DNA of 8,396 bases from Thiopontia sp964344435. Its GTDB lineage: Bacteria; Pseudomonadota; Gammaproteobacteria; GCF-002020875. The notes under the pieces are model-generated. The model ran no database searches, was not told where the DNA came from, and saw nothing but the letters and a program-made list of their open reading frames with translations. Below are positions 1 to 4,946 of the stretch, in pieces; within the stretch, counting starts at the first letter, position 1; each line of letters opens with the position of its first letter. A program made the position numbers and the translations under genes. The stretch covers positions 1 through 8,396 of the forward strand of contig CAYFNH010000100.1 of assembly GCA_964344435.1 (NCBI GenBank), given 5' to 3'.

Positions 1-79
1 TTACTCGACACCTCAGTTGAAGTGCCGGAAAATTTTATCAGCTTCAGTATAGTTATTGTGACAAGAGTACCATACAGAG

Positions 80-661
80 ATGTTTTTCACCTTCACCAGT
101 AGCCGTTTGAAGCAACTGATTGGTAATGGCGTGTCGGGGCCTCTACAGCTCAACTTCCCGGCAAGCAAAATTGAAGCACTCCCCTTTTTGATCCCGGTGG
201 ATTTGCAGGGAGCGCCGCCGGAGCCTGCCGTACTGAACCAGCGCTTCAAAATGGTAGACATGATCCACTACATCGGTTTTCGCTCAGCCTTGCTAATCGT
301 GCTGATTCTGTTTGCCCTGGAGAGTGCCGGCGTGTTGCCTCAGGGAGAGAGTGGCAGTGGCTTGATTGTTGGGGGTATCCAGCTGATAGCACTGATCATC
401 ATGCTGATCTCCATCCCCTTTCGCCATAGCCCCTACTGGCTCATGGAGCCTCCCACCACGCCCTATCTTGACAAGATAGTTACTCGAAACCGACTGTTGC
501 GTGATTACCGGGCCAAGGTTCGCCTGCAGGGGCGCTCCGAGACCTTGATGGAGATATCTCTCTATCTTCAGTACGACCAGGAGCAGCAACGGTTGCAGCA
601 ACAGGGAGATTCCCGCCTGAAGCGGGCGCGTCGTAAGAAGCAGCAGAAAAAACGACATTAA
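80..661 (+). CDS. Uncharacterised two-helix membrane protein with a basic C-terminal tail
   Basis: I do not recognise the family. The 193-residue product has a mixed N-terminal part (residues 1-66), two hydrophobic segments likely to span the membrane (about 67-85 and 95-114) and a hydrophilic C-terminal half. That half ends in a strongly basic, Gln/Arg/Lys-rich tail (about 165-193). Under the positive-inside rule both ends should be cytoplasmic, joined by a short periplasmic loop around GESGSG. The ATG at 80 is the first start after an in-frame TGA at 59-61, but its ribosome binding site is weak (only GAG next to the ATG). A shorter form from Met58 or Met61, just before the first helix, is possible. 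The gene converges on mazG with a 6-base gap. The basic tail could bind nucleic acid, ribosomes or acidic lipids; this is inference only. Coding is supported by its length, coherent topology and snug fit to the neighbour. Confidence 0.72.
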   Translation: MFFTFTSSRLKQLIGNGVSGPLQLNFPASKIEALPFLIPVDLQGAPPEPAVLNQRFKMVDMIHYIGFRSALLIVLILFALESAGVLPQGESGSGLIVGGIQLIALIIMLISIPFRHSPYWLMEPPTTPYLDKIVTRNRLLRDYRAKVRLQGRSETLMEISLYLQYDQEQQRLQQQGDSRLKRARRKKQQKKRH

Positions 662-678
662 GGAGGGTTACTCCCTCC
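662..678. repeat. Short inverted repeat at the convergent gene junction
   Basis: GGAGGG (662-667) can pair with CCCTCC (673-678) around a 5-base loop. It lies between the stop of the membrane protein gene and the end of mazG, covering the mazG stop codon. There is no T-run on either side, so it is not a canonical intrinsic terminator. It might slow polymerase or protect RNA ends, or be chance. Confidence 0.3.
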
Positions 679-1471
679 CCCGCTTCTCATCCAGCTTGAC
701 CAATTGCCACTGCCGTTCCAACTGTTCTCTGCTGCTGTTTTCAACAGATTCTCCCTGCTTGTGAAGTTGTACCTCGATGCTGCGAAATCGGGACTCGAAT
801 TTTCGAGTCGCTCGGCGCAGGGCCCCTTCACTATCCACATTGAGATGACGTGACAAGTTCACCATGGAAAAAAGCAGATCACCAAACTCTTCTTCAATAC
901 GTTCGGGACTGTTGGCTTCGGTTTTCAGTACATCCTGCAGTTCCGTCAACTCCTCTTCCACCTTCTCCACAACCTCCTCTGTAGCATCCCAGTCAAAGCC
1001 TGCATGTGCTGCTTTGCGCTGAATTTTTTCCGCCCGTGTCAGTGCCGGAAGAGCGTTCAGTACACCATCCAGCAGGCTGCTTTCAGAACGGACGTCTCCC
1101 CGCTCCTGTTTTTTCAGTTGCTCCCAGAGCCGGGTCTGTGAGGCCACGTCTTCAACCGCTGTATCAGCAAACACATGGGGATGGCGTCGAATCAGCTTGT
1201 CACAGATAGAAGCCACCACATCAGTGAAATCAAACCTCCCCTGTTCCGAAGCGATTTGGGCATAGAATACGATCTGAAACAGCAGGTCCCCCAGTTCATC
1301 CGGCAGTGCATCAAGCTCTCCCTGTTCGATGGTATCAGCCACCTCATAGGCCTCTTCCAGGGTGTGGGGGACGATGGAGGCGAAATCCTGTTGCAGATCC
1401 CACGGACACCCCTTTTTCGGATCACGCAAGGTTTGCATGATCTCCAACAGCTGATTGATCCGAGATTCCAT
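668..1471 (-). CDS. mazG: MazG nucleoside triphosphate pyrophosphohydrolase
   Basis: A cytoplasmic house-cleaning enzyme that hydrolyses (d)NTPs to (d)NMP and pyrophosphate, removing aberrant nucleotides. In E. coli it also affects ppGpp levels. The product is 267 residues from this start, close to the 263 of E. coli MazG, and has the two tandem MazG helical domains. Numbered from this start, the first has the metal-binding EEAYE (39-43) and DELGD (58-62) motifs plus the conserved RRHPHVF (95-101). The second has the KIQRKAAHAGFDW segment (149-161), an acidic EEEL run (about 172-175) and EEEFGDLLF (193-201). An ATG three codons upstream (1478-1480) would give 270 residues. I prefer the ATG at 1469-1471 because GGGGAC lies just upstream of it and the N-terminus then lines up with E. 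coli MNQIDRLL. The gene is transcribed away from the glycine-zipper gene and towards the upstream membrane protein gene. Confidence 0.96.
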   Translation of the reverse strand: MESRINQLLEIMQTLRDPKKGCPWDLQQDFASIVPHTLEEAYEVADTIEQGELDALPDELGDLLFQIVFYAQIASEQGRFDFTDVVASICDKLIRRHPHVFADTAVEDVASQTRLWEQLKKQERGDVRSESSLLDGVLNALPALTRAEKIQRKAAHAGFDWDATEEVVEKVEEELTELQDVLKTEANSPERIEEEFGDLLFSMVNLSRHLNVDSEGALRRATRKFESRFRSIEVQLHKQGESVENSSREQLERQWQLVKLDEKRGRE

Positions 1472-1554
1472 AGTCCCCATTATATGGGCACAACGCTGCT
1501 GTGCGAACTATGGAGATTTTATGGAGGTTGGAACGGATCGCCGATGATTCGGTC

Positions 1555-1560
1555 TATAAT
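1555..1560 (+). promoter_or_regulatory. Probable -10 box (TATAAT) of the glycine-zipper gene
   Basis: A perfect TATAAT lies 42 bases before the ATG of the glycine-zipper gene, in the 122-base divergent gap. No good -35 sits at 16-18 bases. The nearest candidate, TTGGAA at 1528-1533, is 21 bases away, so the promoter would be weak or activator-dependent. It could also drive xseA by read-through. Confidence 0.5.
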
Positions 1561-1602
1561 GTCTCTGTAACCACTTTTTTCATGAGGTCGAGGTAACCAA
1601 CC

Positions 1603-2145
1603 ATGAACAGAAAAACTTCTCACACTTTCTATCGAATTGCAGGCATGGCTGTACTGGGCATCACAACCCTGTTGAGCCAACAGGCCGTGGCAGACTCTTT
1701 CACCGACTGGGCAACAGTTACCCGGGTTGAACCGCTGGAGCGAACCTATACCGTACGCAGACCGGTCGAAAAATGCTGGATGGAGACCGTACGGGCACCT
1801 CGGCAGGGCAATTCCGACGGCAGCATCACCAATGAACTGATCGGGGGACTTCTCGGTGGCGTGGTTGGAAATCAGTTTGGGGATGGCAGTGGCAACAAGG
1901 CAATGACCTTGGCTGGAGCTGCACTGGGGGCTTCAATTGTCAATGATCAAGAAAAACTGGGAACACAGGGAGGCAGCTCTTTTCGTGAGGTGGAGCGTTG
2001 CGAAACCGTGTATGAGACCGAAGAGAAGAGCGAACGCACTGGCTATCGGGTCTCCTACCGTTATAACGGTCATCTCTTCACTCAACAGATGAAGAGTCGC
2101 CCCGGGGATGCCATTCGGGTGCGGGTCAGCGTTACACCACAGTAG
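1603..2145 (+). CDS. Secreted glycine-zipper (2TM) envelope protein
   Basis: A 180-residue exported protein of the glycine-zipper 2TM family (Rcs-stress/SlyB-like envelope proteins, mostly of unknown role). The N-terminus has a basic start, a hydrophobic core (about 11-24) and an AVA-D cleavage site near residue 31. A mature segment of the type DWATVTRVEP follows. The central Gly/Ala-rich stretch (about 79-111) has small residues spaced as in GGLLGGVVGNQFG and AGAALGA, which can form a packed helical hairpin in or on the membrane. The C-terminal part carries GYRVSYRYNG (147-156) and a closing PGDAIRVRVSV (167-177), both typical of the family. Cys58 and Cys133 flank the zipper and could form a disulfide; this is inferred. 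GAGGT (1590-1594) sits 8 bases before the ATG, with a second GAGGT at 1584-1588. xseA follows after 24 bases, so the two may be cotranscribed. Confidence 0.9.
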   Translation: MNRKTSHTFYRIAGMAVLGITTLLSQQAVADSFTDWATVTRVEPLERTYTVRRPVEKCWMETVRAPRQGNSDGSITNELIGGLLGGVVGNQFGDGSGNKAMTLAGAALGASIVNDQEKLGTQGGSSFREVERCETVYETEEKSERTGYRVSYRYNGHLFTQQMKSRPGDAIRVRVSVTPQ

Positions 2146-2169
2146 GTCTGATTCCGGTTGTTGTAGCGA

Positions 2170-3501
2170 GTGCAGCCTCAACGCAAGATTATTACTGTGT
2201 CCGAGCTCAACCGGCAGGGCCGGTTGTTGCTGGAGAAGAATTTTTCCACCCTGTGGGTTGAAGGAGAGATCTCCAATCTCTCCCGTCCCGCCTCGGGTCA
2301 CATCTACTTTACCCTCAAGGATCAACAGGCACAGATTCGTTGTGCAATGTTTCGCAACCGGCTCAACCTGTTGCGCTTTCGCCCTGCCAATGGCGAGACG
2401 GTGCAACTGCGTGGGTCCGTCAGCCTGTATGAGGCACGCGGTGACTATCAGTTTATTGCAGAGCATATGCAGCCTGCGGGTGAAGGGGCGTTGCAGAGAG
2501 CCTATGAACAGTTAAAGAAACGGCTGCAAACGGAAGGGCTGTTTTCACTGCAACAGAAACGGCCACTTCCCCCACTCCCTCACAGAGTTGGGCTGATCAC
2601 CTCTCCGGCAGGTGCCGCAGTACATGACATTCTATCGGTATTAACGCGCCGTTTTCCGGCCCTTCCGGTTGTACTCTATCCCACCTCGGTACAGGGGGAG
2701 GCAGCCGTGCAGGAGGTGGTTGCCGCCATTCAGCAGGCGGTACAGCGTAATGAGTGTGATCTGTTGATCATCACCCGTGGTGGTGGCTCGCTGGAGGATC
2801 TCTGGACCTTCAATGAGGAGGCGGTTGCCCGTGCCATCTACCACTGCCCCATTCCAACACTCTCTGCCGTGGGGCACGAGACCGATATAACCATTGCCGA
2901 CCTGGTGGCAGACCAGAGGGCCCCTACCCCTTCTGCCGCAGCCGAGTCGATCTCCCCGGACCAGCAGCAGTGGTTCTCTCTGCTGGAACAGTTGCAGCAG
3001 CGAATGAGTCGCAGCTGCAAGGGAAGGTTACGCACGGCTTCCATGACACTACAGACAATGGAGCAGCATCTGCGCCATCCTCGTCAACGCATACAGCAGT
3101 ATGCGCAGCGCTTGGATGAGGGGGAACAGCGCCTGCAGCGCTGTCAACGCAGGGTTCTGGAGCGTCACAACGGCCACCTGGAACAGCTACACTCCCTGCT
3201 GACAAGTCGCCACCCCAAGCGCAGAATTACCCGGTTCAGGGAGTGTATCTCAACCCAGTTACAGCAGATACAACATGCGTTGCAACATCAGCTGTTGCAC
3301 AAGCAGGATCGACTGAAGGGACTTGCACAGACTCTGGATGCACTCAGCCCCCTCTCCACCCTGTCACGAGGCTACAGCATCACCCTGGATGCCTCACAAC
3401 GGGCAGTGGTGGATGCCCAACAGCTTCAGAGCGGCGAGCAGATCACCACCCGACTCAAACAGGGCCGGGTGGTAAGCACGGTGGTTTCAACCTCAGAGTA
3501 G
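2170..3501 (+). CDS. xseA: Exodeoxyribonuclease VII large subunit
   Basis: The catalytic large subunit of exonuclease VII, a metal-independent single-strand DNA exonuclease that cuts from both ends to oligonucleotides and acts in mismatch repair and DNA damage processing with the small XseB subunit. No xseB is in this window. The product has 443 residues (E. coli 456). An N-terminal OB-fold for ssDNA binding (about 7-105) includes WVEGEISNLSRPASGHIYFT (29-48) and GDYQF (91-95). The catalytic domain follows, with TRGGGSLEDLW (202-212), AVGHETD (233-239) and the APTPSAAAE segment (251-259). A Gln/Arg-rich coiled-coil region (about 265-385) precedes the closing LSPLSTLSRGYSIT (392-405). The start is GTG, forced by an in-frame TAG two codons upstream; the next start (GTG of Val10) would cut into the OB fold. 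There is no clear Shine-Dalgarno, so translation may depend on the gene before it. The last 9 bases overlap the end of the opposite-strand gene. Confidence 0.97.
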   Translation: MQPQRKIITVSELNRQGRLLLEKNFSTLWVEGEISNLSRPASGHIYFTLKDQQAQIRCAMFRNRLNLLRFRPANGETVQLRGSVSLYEARGDYQFIAEHMQPAGEGALQRAYEQLKKRLQTEGLFSLQQKRPLPPLPHRVGLITSPAGAAVHDILSVLTRRFPALPVVLYPTSVQGEAAVQEVVAAIQQAVQRNECDLLIITRGGGSLEDLWTFNEEAVARAIYHCPIPTLSAVGHETDITIADLVADQRAPTPSAAAESISPDQQQWFSLLEQLQQRMSRSCKGRLRTASMTLQTMEQHLRHPRQRIQQYAQRLDEGEQRLQRCQRRVLERHNGHLEQLHSLLTSRHPKRRITRFRECISTQLQQIQHALQHQLLHKQDRLKGLAQTLDALSPLSTLSRGYSITLDASQRAVVDAQQLQSGEQITTRLKQGRVVSTVVSTSE

Positions 3502-3876
3502 ATCGAGCAGCTGCTGCGGTTCCACCGGTGTCGGCAAGATTGTATTCACCGGGAAACGCCCCATTACCTGCTGCAAGTAGGGTTCGTCCACAGGGTTATA
3601 GAGAACAATCGTCCGGGTCTGCGGAAGTTTTCTCTGCAGGTGTGCCAGCATCGACTCCAGATTGCTGACCCGATCCCGAAAAGCAGGCTCATGGTAGAAC
3701 TCGGCAACCACCACCGAAGGCTGGTTCTTTTTCAGAAAGGAGATCGCCTTGCGCATCTGGTGCTCAATCCGCACCTGGTAGTGGCTGCCTTGCAGGGCGC
3801 GAATCAGTTCGGGGTAGATGCCATACTCGATGATGAACAGTAGTGACGCCTCCTGGCTGGATGAGTTTGCAGTCAT
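3493..3876 (-). CDS. Degenerate receiver-like protein (Glu at the phosphorylation site)
   Basis: The 127-residue product is not a named family to me, but it aligns with the receiver domain of its neighbour without gaps from strand 1 through the phosphorylation site. The neighbour's LAVDD matches FIIEY here, and its QPDLILLD matches QPSVVVAE. By this alignment the Mg-binding Asp pair is Glu17-Tyr18, the phosphorylated Asp is Glu59, the strand-4 Thr is Asn94, and the strand-5 Lys is Thr116 within LPTPVEPQQLL. None of the phosphotransfer residues is intact, so this is probably a pseudo-receiver. Glu at the acceptor position may imitate the phosphorylated state. No other domain or membrane segment is present. 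A TTG one codon earlier is possible, but the ATG at 3874-3876 overlaps the TGA of the HD-GYP gene as TGATG, typical of coupled translation. It is the last gene of the signalling operon, and its 3' end overlaps xseA by 9 bases. A stand-alone binding partner or antagonist is inferred. Confidence 0.85.
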   Translation of the reverse strand: MTANSSSQEASLLFIIEYGIYPELIRALQGSHYQVRIEHQMRKAISFLKKNQPSVVVAEFYHEPAFRDRVSNLESMLAHLQRKLPQTRTIVLYNPVDEPYLQQVMGRFPVNTILPTPVEPQQLLDLL

Positions 3877-4946
3877 CAATCTTCTGTATCCTGGTAACGC
3901 TCGGCAATCTCGGCAAACTGGTCTGAAATGGTCAGGAAGCTATCCACAACTTCCGGGTCGAAATGATTTCCCCGCCCCTCCTCAATCAGCGAAACCGATT
4001 TTTGGTGAGAGAAGGCCTCCTTGTAGACGCGCTTGCTGATGAGGGCATCGTATACGTCCGCTATCGCCATCAATCGTGCACTCAGTGGAATGGCCTCCCC
4101 TGAGAGCCCTTGAGGATATCCACTGCCATCCCATTTTTCATGGTGTGAATAGATAATCTCCTTGGCGAGTGTAAAGAATTGGAGCTTTTGTGTCACCACA
4201 ACTTCTGCCTGCTCGATCACCGCAGCCCCCGCTGCGCAGTGCCCCTTCATGATCTCGAACTCCTCATTGGTAAGCTTTCCAGGCTTATGCAGAATCTGAT
4301 CTGGAATGGCTACCTTGCCAATGTCGTGCAAGGTAGCGGATTTCTGCAGCAGATCGATATATTCCGGGGTACAAATCGAGTGGGAGTGTGCATGTTGTTG
4401 TAGAGATTCAGCCAGCAATTTGACATAACTTTGTGTGCGTCGAATATGGTTACCGGTCTCCGGGTCACGATACTCTGCCAGTGCCCCCATCCCCAGGATA
4501 GAGGCATCCTGAATCTGTTCCAGCTGTTCAGTACGCTTGGCCACCTTCTGTTCCAACGAGTGGCTGTACTCTCGCAGACGGAGATGGGTTTCGATTCGGG
4601 CCAGAAGAATGGGAGGACTGATCGGCTTGGTAATAAAGTCCACCGCCCCCAGCGCCAGCCCCATCTGTTCATCTTCAGTTTCGGTTTTGGCGGTTAAAAA
4701 AATCACCGGGATATCACAGGTTAGCTGGTTCTGTTTCAGCTGCCGACACACCTCATAGCCATCGATCTCCGGCATCATGATATCCAGCAGAATCAGATCT
4801 GGCTGCTGAGTTTGAGCAATTTTCAATGCCAAAGAGCCGTTGATTGCCCCCAATATACGGTAACGTTCACCCAGCAGTGACTTGATGATATCAAGGTTTT
4901 GCGGCGTATCATCGACCGCCAGGATGGTTGCTTGCTGGTTACTCAT
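3876..4946 (-). CDS. Response regulator with HD-GYP c-di-GMP phosphodiesterase domain (RpfG type)
   Basis: A cytoplasmic two-component output protein of 356 residues from this start. The N-terminal receiver (about 7-120) has the Asp pair 12-13, phosphorylated Asp55 in LILLDIMMP, Thr85 and Lys107, all intact. A coiled-coil linker (about 121-147, SLEQKVAKRTEQLEQ) leads to the HD-GYP domain (about 150-345). That domain carries ETGNHIRRT (163-171), the HD pair His207-Asp208 in HDIGK, and the HHEKWDGSGYP signature (268-278), so the metal site looks complete. HD-GYP proteins of this type hydrolyse c-di-GMP to GMP and favour motility over biofilm; the substrate is inferred from the family. A GTG two codons upstream is possible, but the ATG at 4944-4946 is preceded by GGGGAG at 5 bases and overlaps the kinase stop by 8 bases (ATGAGTAA). 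The adjacent kinase is the likely phosphodonor. No DNA-binding domain is present. Confidence 0.96.
   Translation of the reverse strand: MSNQQATILAVDDTPQNLDIIKSLLGERYRILGAINGSLALKIAQTQQPDLILLDIMMPEIDGYEVCRQLKQNQLTCDIPVIFLTAKTETEDEQMGLALGAVDFITKPISPPILLARIETHLRLREYSHSLEQKVAKRTEQLEQIQDASILGMGALAEYRDPETGNHIRRTQSYVKLLAESLQQHAHSHSICTPEYIDLLQKSATLHDIGKVAIPDQILHKPGKLTNEEFEIMKGHCAAGAAVIEQAEVVVTQKLQFFTLAKEIIYSHHEKWDGSGYPQGLSGEAIPLSARLMAIADVYDALISKRVYKEAFSHQKSVSLIEEGRGNHFDPEVVDSFLTISDQFAEIAERYQDTED

Noticed and set aside
13..261. Open frame of 82 codons on the minus strand at the left edge
   Set aside because: It covers the start of the membrane protein gene, has no recognisable domain, and is best explained as a shadow frame.
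1175..1570. 131-codon plus-strand frame opposite mazG
   Set aside because: It is antisense to a certain mazG over conserved motifs and its translation has no domain-like pattern.
1933..2466. 177-codon minus-strand frame across the glycine-zipper/xseA junction
   Set aside because: Both plus-strand genes here are certain by family motifs; the antisense translation shows no protein-like features.
3243..3668. 141-codon plus-strand frame spanning the xseA end
   Set aside because: It is an out-of-frame reading of xseA that runs into the opposite-strand gene, with a biased, unstructured composition.
3877..3879. TTG as the start of the pseudo-receiver gene
   Set aside because: The ATG immediately after it forms the TGATG overlap with the upstream stop and is the more usual start.
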